64,000 nucleotides of DNA from Yinghuangia soli (lineage in GTDB: Bacteria; Actinomycetota; Actinomycetes; Streptomycetales; Streptomycetaceae): contig NZ_JAKFHA010000023.1 in the NCBI RefSeq assembly GCF_021502675.1, positions 1-64,000 of the forward strand. The letters run 5' to 3'. Under the pieces are notes generated by a model, which was given only the letters and a program-made list of their open reading frames with translations, had not been told where the DNA came from and did not search any database. This document shows positions 1-6,638 of the stretch, piece by piece (the stretch's first letter is position 1; every line of letters starts with the position of its first letter). The position numbers and the translations under genes were made by a program.

Positions 1-120
1 TGGCTCCACGGCTTCCGCCGCCTACGGATCCGCTGGGAACGCCGCGACGACATCCACGAAGCCTTCCTCGCCCTCGCCACCTGCCTCATCACGCTCAGGC
101 ACGTACAACGCCTTTGTTAG
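1..120 (+). CDS. IS5-family-like transposase, C-terminal end (partial)
   Basis: The frame is open from the window edge and stops at TAG 118-120. The 39 visible residues (starting WLHGFRRLRIRWERR and ending LRHVQRLC) look like the C-terminus of IS5-family DDE transposases common in Streptomyces; this is recognition from memory, not a search. The stop codon lies in what is probably the right terminal inverted repeat of the insertion sequence. Directly after it, in the same frame, integrase-type sequence resumes, so the IS appears to have landed inside an integrase gene. The catalytic residues lie outside the window, so activity cannot be judged. Confidence 0.7.
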   Translation, partial: WLHGFRRLRIRWERRDDIHEAFLALATCLITLRHVQRLC

Positions 121-366
121 GACCACTTACGCCACGGCGGGGTCTCGCTCGGGCTCAACGGCACGGCCGACCCGACGGACGTCGCCGAACGAGCCGGCCA
201 CAGTGTGGAGACGCTGCTGCGGGTCTACGCCAAGTGCATCGACGGGCGCCGCGACGCGAACAACAAGCTGATCGAGGAGCGCTTGAACGAGGGCCTGGCG
301 AAGCCGGACAAGGCGGCGAAGGGCGGCAAGCGCAAGAAGAAGGGCAAGGGGAAGAAGCACAAGTGA
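121..366 (+). pseudogene. Tyrosine recombinase (integrase) C-terminal fragment, cut by an IS
   Basis: After the IS stop codon the same frame reads DHLRHGGVSLGLNG..., then AERAGHSVETLLRVYAKC, and ends in a Lys-rich tail (KRKKKGKGKKHK). This matches box II of tyrosine recombinases: the R and H of LRH, the H of GHS, and the nucleophilic Tyr of VYAKC. It aligns with the C-terminus of the intact integrase at 10113-11486 (YDLRHAALSTWLNAG..., SRYAKCLDGR). The N-terminal two thirds, including the first catalytic Arg, are missing in this window, so it is a remnant of a neighbouring integrative element. The attachment-site copy at 482-598 follows it, just as the intact integrase is followed by the other copy. 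Confidence 0.75.
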
Positions 367-400
367 ATGAGGTCAGGCCCACTGACCTGCGCGAACACAG

Positions 401-434
401 CGGCCCGCGGTCCTCACGGACTGGCGGGCCGTTT
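401..434 (+). terminator. Hairpin terminator after integrase remnant
   Basis: CGGCCCGC (401-408) pairs with GCGGGCCG (424-431). An inner GTCC/GGAC stem extends the hairpin, and TTTC follows. A smaller hairpin, AGGTCAG/CTGACCT (370-388), lies between it and the integrase stop. The position suits a transcription end for the truncated integrase. Confidence 0.5.
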
Positions 435-481
435 CGCACCTGTTTCGCAGATGGCGACAAACAGCCGCTCAGAGCGGCATG

Positions 482-598
482 CGGCTGCACATGGTCTGGA
501 CCCTACAAACAGTAATGGCCCCTGGTGAGGGGCCATATCCGCTGGTCTTGCGAGGTGCCCCCGGCAGGATTCGAACCTGCGCACACGGCTCCGGAGGC
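482..598. repeat. Left attachment-site copy (direct repeat with 11622-11738)
   Basis: Positions 482-546 (65 bp) equal 11622-11686. After a 7-bp divergent stretch, 554-598 (45 bp) equal 11694-11738. The 45-bp part is the 3' half of the tRNA-Arg(CCG) gene, from the anticodon loop to the acceptor end. This is the usual core of tRNA-targeting integrative elements. The 65-bp part holds a perfect hairpin (515-536, stem ATGGCCCCT) that is also present beside the intact tRNA. The repeat marks the junction between the truncated left element and the intact element on its right. Confidence 0.88.
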
Positions 599-660
599 AC
601 CTACAATCCCAAGCATATGTGCAGGTCAGAAGCTCGGAGGCCCTTCGTTATCAGGGTGCT

Positions 661-677
661 CGCCACGAGTACGCCAC
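661..677 (+). other. Candidate integrase arm-type site, left end
   Basis: CGCCACGAGTACGCCAC lies 63 bp inside the left 45-bp repeat and recurs with one change (CGCCACGAATACGCCAC) at 11572-11588, just inside the right end. Each copy contains CGCCAC twice, spaced 11 bp. Paired repeats at both ends of an element are typical of integrase or Xis arm sites. That role is inferred. Confidence 0.45.
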
Positions 678-745
678 GACCGGGTTGCGGCCCCTGCACC
701 CCGCCCCGAGGGGCACTGACGTCATATGAGGCATAGCGTGGAGGC

Positions 746-1198
746 ATGAAGTGGCTGGTCTTGGTGCCCGCAGCCATCGCCGTGGCTGCCTTGCTGAGCG
801 GATTTCTCAACCATCAGTACAGGCAGCCGCGTGGTCGTCACAAGGTGAAGATGGACCTGGAGATTCTTGGGCTTCTGCCGAAGGACAGCGGAATCAGAAC
901 GAAACTTCTTGGCCACATCGACGCCACCATTAAGGGCATTATCGAGGTTGAGGATTCGCGGCGACGCGACTGGCAGGGTATTTGGCTAGCTGTTGTCTTC
1001 CTCGTGACTTCGGGTTCCTTGTTCTACGGCGCATCTGAGAACGACGGTGACTGGTGGTGGCTTGCGTCTGGGGCGATCGTCGCGTTCGTCGGAACGATGG
1101 GACTACTGGTCAGCGGCCCTAAAAGGCAGCGAGACATCGGGGGGTCGCCGATCGATCAGGTGGATGGCGATCAGGGCCGTGATCATGTGAAGCGTTGA
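746..1198 (+). CDS. Small predicted membrane protein of the element
   Basis: 150 residues with a hydrophobic N-terminus (about 3-20) and two further hydrophobic segments (about 74-93 and 99-120) separated by an acidic, Trp-rich loop (ENDGDWWW). The middle region, about 25-70, is charged. I do not recognise the family. A GGAGG sits at 740-744, only one base before this ATG; that is very close, so translation could begin at TTG 761 or GTG 764 instead. Codon use is less GC-rich than in the chromosomal genes, in line with carriage on the mobile element. No neighbour overlaps it. An entry-exclusion or spread role is possible, but nothing in the sequence shows it. Confidence 0.58.
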   Translation: MKWLVLVPAAIAVAALLSGFLNHQYRQPRGRHKVKMDLEILGLLPKDSGIRTKLLGHIDATIKGIIEVEDSRRRDWQGIWLAVVFLVTSGSLFYGASENDGDWWWLASGAIVAFVGTMGLLVSGPKRQRDIGGSPIDQVDGDQGRDHVKR

Positions 1199-1244
1199 AG
1201 CCGCTGGGGGTGGCGATCCCGCGCAATTCGATAGGTGGAGCGAC

Positions 1245-1399
1245 GGTTTGCCGAACCTTGATCGCCGGGGCGGGAGCATGAACGGGGGCCCGTAAACTTG
1301 ATCGGTGAATGTGGGGGGCTTGCCACCCCACCCGAATTCCCACATTGGGCCCCCGTTCTTGCTCCCGGTGGGCCCCCGGCTATCGAGGTTCGGCAAAGC
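1245..1399. repeat. 155-bp imperfect inverted repeat between genes
   Basis: The left arm from 1245 (reading TTTGCCGAACC, then TTGATCGCCGGGG, then GGGAGCATGAACGGGGGCCC) returns in reverse complement in the right arm ending at 1399 (GGTTCGGCAAAGC as its outer end). The arms are roughly 50 nt, with a few substitutions and one 5-nt gap. A second dyad, AATGTGGG (about 1309-1316)/CCCACATT (about 1340-1347), sits inside. There is no open reading frame of its own. The surrounding 1199-1624 is otherwise free of genes. A MITE-like remnant or a structured single-strand origin are both possible; neither is proven. Confidence 0.7.
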
Positions 1400-1624
1400 T
1401 TCGTGGAGCCGGTCCCACGGATCGAGTCGCGCGCCTGCACTTCGTGGGCGCGCGGTGGCCGCCGCCGGCCGGGACCGGCGGAACGCCGCACGCCCGGCCG
1501 AGCGGCGAGCCGGCCGCGCGCCCGGCGCGCGTGGCGCGCCGGGCTTCTTGAACACGTAGGGAAACTTTTGACGCACCCCGCGTCGCGCGTTCCGGCTAGG
1601 GCCCGTCTCCGCGGAGCACCTACT

Positions 1625-2206
1625 GTGGCTGTCATGGGAACGGACCTCGCGACCCCCTCGGCTGCGGCAGCGCTGGCAGAGAAGATGCTGCCCCCACTCG
1701 GTGACCGTTGGGCACATGTCCAAGCCGTCGCCGCCAAGGCGGAAGCCATCGCTGTTGTCGTGCCCGAAGCAGACCGGAACCTGTTGGTGGCCAGCGCCTG
1801 GCTGCACGACATCGGATACGCGCCTGAGATTCGCCACACCGGCTTTCACCCGCTGGACGGCGCGAGATTCGGAGCGACTCAAGGTGCCAGCCGTCGCCTG
1901 TGCTGCCTGATCGCACATCACTCAGGCGCCGTGTATGAGGCTGAGCAGCGCAACCTGGCCACCGACCTTGCGGACTACGAGCGTGAGGACGGCCCGGTTC
2001 TGGACGCCCTGATCTACTCCGACATGACGACCGGTCCGCAGGGCCAGTCGTTGCCGTTCGAGGCGCGCATCGACGAGATTCTCGTCCGCTACTCGGCCGG
2101 TGACCCGGTGCACACGGCGATCACGAACGCACGCCCGTACCTGCGCGCTGCGGTACAGCGGACAGAATCTCGGCTAACCGATGTAGGGCTCAGTCCGGCC
2201 TTCTAG
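1625..2206 (+). CDS. HD-domain phosphohydrolase-like protein
   Basis: 193 residues from GTG 1625, which has GGAG at 1613-1616 with 8-nt spacing; ATG 1634 is the alternative but lies 17 nt away. His31, the paired His61-Asp62 in WLHDIGY and the later AHHSGA motif fit the metal-binding residues of HD-superfamily hydrolases, which act on nucleotides or phosphate esters. The substrate cannot be read from the sequence. Its 3' end overlaps the convergent Nudix gene by about 33 bp. An HD gene tail to tail with a Nudix gene inside a pSAM2-like element suggests nucleotide housekeeping or transfer control. Confidence 0.78.
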   Translation: MAVMGTDLATPSAAAALAEKMLPPLGDRWAHVQAVAAKAEAIAVVVPEADRNLLVASAWLHDIGYAPEIRHTGFHPLDGARFGATQGASRRLCCLIAHHSGAVYEAEQRNLATDLADYEREDGPVLDALIYSDMTTGPQGQSLPFEARIDEILVRYSAGDPVHTAITNARPYLRAAVQRTESRLTDVGLSPAF

Positions 2207-2644
2207 GTAGTGGTCGATTCGCATCCGCATCGACGGATGGATGCTCAGTGTGTCCAGCCGATCGACCGCAACGAACTCGACCTCCTTCGTCTCGCTGCTG
2301 GTCCGGAGTTCCCCGCCGAGCACACGGGTGGTGAAGCACACGCTGAACTGCTGGCGGACCTCGCCGTCGTCGTACGCCATGACGTGCCCCGGGTTGGTGT
2401 AGATCCCGATGATCCCGGTGACCTCGACGTCGATTCCCGTCTCTTCCTTCACCTCGCGGACCGCCGCGTGAGCGATCGATTCGCCGAGGTCCATGCCGCC
2501 ACCGGGCAGCGCCCAAAGGTCGTTGTCGGTCTTGTGCACCAAGAGGATTCGCCCGGCTTCGTCTGTCGCAACTGCGGTGACGGACGGAACGAGGCTGTTC
2601 GCCGGCGGGGCTTCTGGGTCGTCCAGATAGTCGATACGAGCCAT
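2174..2644 (-). CDS. Nudix hydrolase, possible Pif-like transfer immunity protein
   Basis: 156 residues with a complete Nudix box at 49-71: G49, E55, R63-E64, E67-E68, G70 (REVKEETGI). It should hydrolyse a nucleoside diphosphate linked to another moiety; the substrate is unknown. In pSAM2 the immunity factor Pif carries a Nudix motif and blocks redundant transfer into cells that already hold the element. The equivalent location here makes this protein a candidate for that role, but Nudix proteins are common and the link is an inference. Its end overlaps the convergent HD gene. It lies on the same strand as, and 12 bp downstream of, the XRE regulator gene, so the two are probably co-transcribed. 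Confidence 0.82.
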   Translation of the reverse strand: MARIDYLDDPEAPPANSLVPSVTAVATDEAGRILLVHKTDNDLWALPGGGMDLGESIAHAAVREVKEETGIDVEVTGIIGIYTNPGHVMAYDDGEVRQQFSVCFTTRVLGGELRTSSETKEVEFVAVDRLDTLSIHPSMRMRIDHYLEGRTEPYIG

Positions 2645-2656
2645 GCCATCAGCTTG

Positions 2657-3406
2657 TCACGACACCTCGGCGACCGGCCTTGCGCTCTCCCAGACACGAT
2701 CAAAGCTGGCCATGTAGTGGGTGTACACGCGTCCCCCGGAGACTTGTCGCAGGTGGAGAACCGGGTTTTGCGCCGCTGGCGCCCCGTAGACATGCGTGTT
2801 GACCAAGGCATCCCGGTCGAAGCGGTAGATGGAGTTGTACAGCACCACACCGTGCAGACGAACATCGACACCCGGCTGTGCCAATGCCGGACGCAGGTAA
2901 TTGAGCGCCAGCCGTACACGCGCCGCGAGGCCGTCGCCGATGCCCTCTTCATCCCCGCGCGCACGTACCGCAGGGCTATCAGGATCGCCGAGAAGGATGC
3001 GTACCCGCGTCCCTGAACGTCCCTTCTCCGCAAGAACATCGGCTAGATCGGCGCGTGTGTCGGCGAGGAACAACCCTGCGAACGCCAGTAGATCGATGGA
3101 CTCACGGGAGCGGCCCAGCAGCGTTGACCACAGCTTGGCTGGCACGGCGCTGCGGTTCGGGTACATCGTGACTAGTTCGGCCTGACTGGCCCGCTTGGTG
3201 TGCGGGTCATCTTCGACACTTGGCCACAGGTAGATCTCATCCGCACCGAGGTAGCGTGCAGCACCTTCGCGGTGTGCACGGTGCGGAACGCGTTCTTTGG
3301 TGATCCACCGCTCCACGGTCTTGGGGTCAACACCGAGGTGTCCAGCGAGATCGCTGATCTTGATTCCCTTGTCAGCAACGGCATTTCGCAGCCGCTCGTT
3401 CGCCAT
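2657..3406 (-). CDS. XRE-family transcriptional regulator with C-terminal effector-like domain
   Basis: 249 residues from ATG 3406, preceded by a G-rich ribosome site. Residues 10-40 form a Cro/CI-type helix-turn-helix (KISDLAGHLGVDPKTVERWI). The rest (about 80-249) matches what I recall of DUF5919-type C-terminal regions in actinobacterial regulators, with LLGRSRESIDLLAFAG and VRILLGDPDSP. This has a faint phospholipase-D-like flavour, and a catalytic role is not evident. It is divergent from the transfer genes starting at 3548, and the space between holds repeated ACGTCC motifs that could be its operator. A repressor keeping transfer genes silent in the integrated state is the likely role. 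Confidence 0.78.
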   Translation of the reverse strand: MANERLRNAVADKGIKISDLAGHLGVDPKTVERWITKERVPHRAHREGAARYLGADEIYLWPSVEDDPHTKRASQAELVTMYPNRSAVPAKLWSTLLGRSRESIDLLAFAGLFLADTRADLADVLAEKGRSGTRVRILLGDPDSPAVRARGDEEGIGDGLAARVRLALNYLRPALAQPGVDVRLHGVVLYNSIYRFDRDALVNTHVYGAPAAQNPVLHLRQVSGGRVYTHYMASFDRVWESARPVAEVS

Positions 3407-3430
3407 GTCCACGCACCCCCGCGCGTAGTA

Positions 3431-3491
3431 GGGACGTTTCGAGAGTACTGAAGACGTCCCTGTACGTCCATGCCGGAGGTCCCGACGTCCC
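3431..3491. promoter_or_regulatory. Candidate operator array for the XRE regulator
   Basis: The divergent intergenic region carries GGGACGT (3431-3437) and, inverted to it, ACGTCCC (3454-3460), ACGTCCA (3464-3470) and ACGTCCC (3485-3491). The direct copies are spaced 10 and 21 bp, one and two helical turns. This fits cooperative binding by a dimeric helix-turn-helix regulator. That it is the neighbouring XRE protein which binds is inferred from position. Confidence 0.5.
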
Positions 3492-3547
3492 CGCATGCCG
3501 CGGTTTCTTTGTGAGGCAAGGAAGTTGCGACTCTCAAGGAGATGGAC

Positions 3548-3895
3548 ATGGTTGCGATTCCGGTGGACGTGACGGCAGCGATGGTGATGGTGGCCATGCC
3601 GCCGGTGCCGAAGGTCAAGGACAAGCGCACGGGTGAGATCGCGGTGGACCACGAGACCGGCGTTCCGCTGGTGAACGTGACGGTGAACTTCGTCTTCGAC
3701 GGCGCGGTGGAGTTGCTGACGGTGGCGGTCCCGGAGACCGGCATCGCCGATGACCTGCTGCCCGGTGCGATGGTCGCGATGACCGGGATGGTCGCGCGGT
3801 CCTGGGAGATGGAGTTCAACGGGCGCAAGACCCACGGCGTCTCGTTCCGCGCTGTCGCGGTGACCGCGCTCGCGCCGGCCGGGAAGCAGGGCTGA
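3548..3895 (+). CDS. Conserved small protein at the start of the transfer genes
   Basis: 115 residues from ATG 3548, which has GGAG six bases upstream; the ATG at 3542 sits right on that ribosome site and is less likely. The sequence is beta-rich (VNVTVNFVFDGAVELLTVAVPE, taken as short strands) and ends in a Lys/Gly tail. Such proteins precede the FtsK-like gene in many Streptomyces AICEs, but I know of no established function. The fold could be OB-like, which would suit single-strand DNA binding; this is a guess from strand pattern. It ends 3 bp before the next gene, so the two are surely co-transcribed. Confidence 0.68.
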   Translation: MVAIPVDVTAAMVMVAMPPVPKVKDKRTGEIAVDHETGVPLVNVTVNFVFDGAVELLTVAVPETGIADDLLPGAMVAMTGMVARSWEMEFNGRKTHGVSFRAVAVTALAPAGKQG

Positions 3896-3898
3896 GCG

Positions 3899-4396
3899 AT
3901 GGCCTCGGATCTGGTCGTGGGCCTTGAGCTGCTGGGCCTGTCCTCGCCGTTCGTGGCGATCGGCGTGATGCGGATGAAGTACCTGGCCGGCCTTTCGCCT
4001 GAGGGGCGGGCCGGTATCCGGCTGGCGCGGCGCGCTCAGCGCGACTGGGTGCAGCTCGCGCTCAACCTCGGCCTGAAGTGGGAGGAGCCCACGGCGGGGC
4101 GTCGCGAGTTCGCGTGGCTGAACAACCCGCAGTTGCCGCGGGGCCGCACGCCCCGGGTCGAGGTGCCGCGGTTCCGGGCCGAGCCGATCGAGGGCGGGTT
4201 CGTGGCCACGGTCGGCACGATGCACGGTGTGGGCCTGGCGGAGGTGCAGAAGCAGGCCGAGCACCTGCGCAACGCCTGGCGCTGTGAGCGGGTCACGGTC
4301 GAGCAGGACGTCCCGGGCAAATTGAAGATCCGGGCGCTGATCACCGACCCGCTGACCGTCCCGTACAGCCCGAGGAAGGGCGCGACATGGGCCTGA
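3899..4396 (+). CDS. FtsK/Tra-associated N-terminal protein (split motor, part 1)
   Basis: 165 residues. A hydrophobic stretch lies at the N-terminus (about 5-25), followed by a region (about 95-165) resembling the segment upstream of the ATPase core in FtsK/TraB-like translocases (FVATVGTMHGVGLAEVQKQAEHL and LKIRALITDPL). No Walker motif is present. Its stop overlaps the start of the next gene (ATG 4387) by 10 bp, giving tight translational coupling with the ATPase half. It likely works with that protein as a membrane or oligomerisation part of the double-strand DNA transfer motor. It could equally be an independent small transfer protein. Confidence 0.68.
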   Translation: MASDLVVGLELLGLSSPFVAIGVMRMKYLAGLSPEGRAGIRLARRAQRDWVQLALNLGLKWEEPTAGRREFAWLNNPQLPRGRTPRVEVPRFRAEPIEGGFVATVGTMHGVGLAEVQKQAEHLRNAWRCERVTVEQDVPGKLKIRALITDPLTVPYSPRKGATWA

Positions 4397-5298
4397 CCAG
4401 CGTCCTGCTCGGGCGTGACGAGGTTCGGGAGGAGATCCGACTGCGGCTGTCCGGCGTGCCGGGCATGACCGTGGTCGGCCTGCCGGGCTACGGAAAGACG
4501 CAGCTCATCATGCACCTGGTCGGCGAGTTGGCGGACTGCCCGTACGTGCAGTTCGCGTTCCTGGACGGCAAGGGCGGCCCGGACTACGACGACGTCGCAC
4601 CGCGGGCGTTCGTGCACCTGGGCGACGACATCAAGGAAGCCCTGGAGCTGGTCCGGTACCTGTACGAGCTGATGCAGCAACGCCAGGGCGCCCTGCGCGA
4701 GCACCTGGGCGTGAAGAACCTGTGGCACGTGGGCCCGTCCGCGCTGTGGCCGCTGATCGTGCTGGTCGTGGACGAGGCGCACACGTTCTTCTACACCGGC
4801 AAGGGCACCACCCGCGAGGAGGCCGCCGCCGCACACGAACTGGTACGGCTGATCGAGCAGTTGGTCAAGAAGGGCCGCAACGTCGGCTTCTTCACCGTCC
4901 TGCTCACCCAGAAGGGCACCGGGGACGCGATCCCGACGCAGATCCGGGACGTGTGCACCCTGAAGGTCGCGTTCGCGGTCGCCACGATGGAAGCCGCGGA
5001 CGCCGGCCTGGGGCAGGCGATCCGGATGTACCCGGACGCACACCCGATGTTCCTGCAAGACCCGAAGTACATCGGGGTCGCGACCATCGCCCGCGAGGGC
5101 GCCAAGGGCTTCACCCGGGTCCGCATCCCCACGGTTGACGAAGACGCCGTGGCCGAACGGGCCCACAAGTACAGGTTCCTGGCGTCCGACCCGGCTGGCC
5201 TGTTCGACGTGGCCTGCCGCACGCTCGGCAGCCCCGGGCCGGTCCCGCTGCCGGTGCCCGACGTGGACGCCGACGACGGCGCCGATCTGGTCGCCTAG
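4387..5298 (+). CDS. FtsK/SpoIIIE-like DNA translocase (Tra) ATPase
   Basis: 303 residues. Walker A GLPGYGKT is at 31-38 and Walker B LIVLVVDEAH at about 122-131, followed by a long motor-type helix region (VRLIEQLVKKGRNVGFFTVLLTQ) and a sensor-like TQKGTGDAIPTQIRD. In AICEs a single FtsK-like hexameric ATPase pumps double-stranded DNA into the recipient. The size is close to what I recall for pSAM2 TraSA. There is no transmembrane segment in this ORF. The preceding overlapping ORF probably supplies the N-terminal portion. The C-terminus is Pro/Asp-rich (PLPVPDVDADDGAD). Confidence 0.82.
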   Translation: MGLTSVLLGRDEVREEIRLRLSGVPGMTVVGLPGYGKTQLIMHLVGELADCPYVQFAFLDGKGGPDYDDVAPRAFVHLGDDIKEALELVRYLYELMQQRQGALREHLGVKNLWHVGPSALWPLIVLVVDEAHTFFYTGKGTTREEAAAAHELVRLIEQLVKKGRNVGFFTVLLTQKGTGDAIPTQIRDVCTLKVAFAVATMEAADAGLGQAIRMYPDAHPMFLQDPKYIGVATIAREGAKGFTRVRIPTVDEDAVAERAHKYRFLASDPAGLFDVACRTLGSPGPVPLPVPDVDADDGADLVA

Positions 5299-5387
5299 CC
5301 CGACCGCATTCACCGTACCTCCGGCGGCGTGACCGCATCACGCCAGGTCCCTACCCGACCCATGCCCGAATCGAAAGGAGAACCGGC

Positions 5388-5603
5388 ATGACCGACCGCC
5401 CCACGCTCTCCGAGGTCACCGCGCTCATCCGCGAGTTGAAGGAACTCATCGTGGACGGCGTCGGCGACCCGGCCGAGGTCATGGACCACAAGGCCGACCT
5501 GTTCGAACGCACCGCGCTCCACGACCCCGGCATGCCCGGCATCGCCGACGTCGCCCGGGACGCCCGCACCTACGCCGACCGGCTCAACGGCCGGCTGCCG
5601 TGA
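5388..5603 (+). CDS. Small acidic helical protein of the element
   Basis: 71 residues from ATG 5388 with a strong ribosome site (AAAGGAGAA). The sequence is acidic and mostly helical (LSEVTALIRELKELIVDGVGDPAEVMDHKADL). No known motif is visible. Its stop overlaps the GTG of the next gene (GTGA), so the row of tiny genes from here to 6824 is translated as a coupled set. Conserved small ORFs of this kind follow the Tra gene in Streptomyces AICEs; the function is unknown. Confidence 0.68.
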   Translation: MTDRPTLSEVTALIRELKELIVDGVGDPAEVMDHKADLFERTALHDPGMPGIADVARDARTYADRLNGRLP

Positions 5604-5779
5604 CCGACTCCCCGGAACCGTGCACCGCGTGCGAGGGCGGCCAGACCGTGACCGTCCCGGTCCGCGTCGGTCGCGCCCGCCGCCGTGTCGGCAGCCAGGA
5701 CGGCTGGTGCCTGCGGTGCTTCGGCACCGGCACCGAACCCGCTTCCTGCGACGAGACCCGAGAGGAGGACAACCCGTGA
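5600..5779 (+). CDS. Tiny CxxC zinc-ribbon-like protein
   Basis: 59 residues from GTG 5600, overlapping the previous stop by 4 bp. CTAC at the N-terminus and CLRC near residue 43 could bind one zinc ion between them. A basic stretch (RVGRARRRVGS) lies between the pairs, as in small nucleic-acid-binding ribbons. The frame keeps GC-rich third positions. It overlaps the next start (GTG 5776) by 4 bp. Function unknown. Confidence 0.6.
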   Translation: MTDSPEPCTACEGGQTVTVPVRVGRARRRVGSQDGWCLRCFGTGTEPASCDETREEDNP

Positions 5780-6030
5780 TCTTCGGAACCGACTTCGAGG
5801 ACGCACCGCGCGTGCCGACCCTGGGCGGCTGGCTCGCCGACAGTGCCCGCGAACTCTGGCACGGCGACGGCTTCACCACCCAGTGCCGCGACTGGCTCGC
5901 CGGCCGCCCGGTCCGCCGGACCTCGGTGCCCGTGCAGTCGCTCGGCGGCTGGCTCGCCACCGGCAGCGCGTACGCCGCACGCCGGTCCGTGCCCTGCTGC
6001 ACCGACCCCGACTGCCCGCACCTGACCTGA
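5776..6030 (+). CDS. Small protein with two repeated GGWLA segments
   Basis: 84 residues from GTG 5776, with GAGAGGAGG about 8 bases upstream. LGGWLADSA (about 16-24) and LGGWLATGS (about 57-65) form an internal repeat. The C-terminus has CCTDPDCPH, which could hold a metal. I do not recognise the family. It belongs to the coupled small-gene row after the transfer motor. Confidence 0.58.
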   Translation: MIFGTDFEDAPRVPTLGGWLADSARELWHGDGFTTQCRDWLAGRPVRRTSVPVQSLGGWLATGSAYAARRSVPCCTDPDCPHLT

Positions 6031-6044
6031 AAGGAGGGCCCGTG

Positions 6045-6161
6045 ATGTACCCCTGCCCCGACTGCGACGGCTTCCCCGTCGTTGCCACCGGCCATGGCAC
6101 CGAACGCTGCCCGGCCTGCCACGGCACGGGCAACGACACCGCGACCGCACCTGCGCAGTAG
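6045..6161 (+). CDS. Tiny protein with paired CxxC motifs
   Basis: 38 residues. GGAGG lies 7 bases before ATG 6045; GTG 6042 is an alternative 4 bases away. CPDC (4-7) and CPAC (about 24-27) followed by HGTG resemble one half of a DnaJ-type zinc module. It is too short for a domain of known function, but the cysteine pairs and good ribosome site argue that it is real. Confidence 0.55.
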   Translation: MYPCPDCDGFPVVATGHGTERCPACHGTGNDTATAPAQ

Positions 6162-6248
6162 CTCCGCCCCGGCCGGACGCCTCCAACCACCAAGTCATCG
6201 GCGTCCGGCCGGGTCACCCACCACCCACAAGGAGTGAGGAGAACTCCA

Positions 6249-6407
6249 GTGAACACCAGCGACATCACCGGCGCACCGCGCTACTCGGCCATGTGCAGCG
6301 TCTGCTCGGGCGCCGGAACCGTCCAGCGCGGCTGGGTCTTCCTGCGTCTGCGCCCGTGCCGCCACTGCCGCGGCACCCGCTACGCCACCGCGGCCGGCGC
6401 CCGATGA
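6249..6407 (+). CDS. Tiny CxxC protein, DnaJ-zinc-finger-like
   Basis: 52 residues from GTG 6249, with GAGGAGAA upstream. CSVCSGAGTV and CRHCRGT carry CxxC pairs followed by Gly, as in DnaJ cysteine-rich repeats, and the chain is Arg-rich. It overlaps the next gene by 4 bp (ATGA at 6404). Similar small proteins occur in Streptomyces AICE accessory regions; role unknown. Confidence 0.58.
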   Translation: MNTSDITGAPRYSAMCSVCSGAGTVQRGWVFLRLRPCRHCRGTRYATAAGAR

Positions 6408-6637
6408 ACGACTACTTCGGCTACGACCCGGACGAGTACCGGGCCCGCGTCCTGGACGATGCCGACCGCTCCGCCGACCTGGCGAACGGCTTCAACGCCT
6501 ACGACGCGCTTCCCGGTCGCGACCGCGCATTCTCCGACGTCCTCTACGACGCGCTGACGCCGCCGCTCACCGCCACCGGCGAACTCGACTACGGCCAGTA
6601 CCCGCCGCCCGGTCACAGCTTCCCGCGCGTGGGATGA
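6404..6637 (+). CDS. Small acidic protein of the element
   Basis: 77 residues from ATG 6404, translationally coupled to the previous gene by an ATGA overlap. The N-terminus is Tyr/Asp-rich (MNDYFGYDPDEYRAR) and the rest is acidic, with no cysteine and no recognised motif. It ends one base before the next gene. Confidence 0.55.
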   Translation: MNDYFGYDPDEYRARVLDDADRSADLANGFNAYDALPGRDRAFSDVLYDALTPPLTATGELDYGQYPPPGHSFPRVG

Positions 6638-6638
6638 C

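Noticed and set aside
554-598. Second tRNA gene at the left att site
   Set aside because: Only the 3' half from the anticodon loop onward is present; the D arm and 5' acceptor strand are missing, so it is an att remnant.
1298-1624. Upstream extension of the HD-protein reading frame
   Set aside because: The added part crosses the inverted repeat and a Pro/Arg-rich stretch without a ribosome site; GTG 1625 has a good one.
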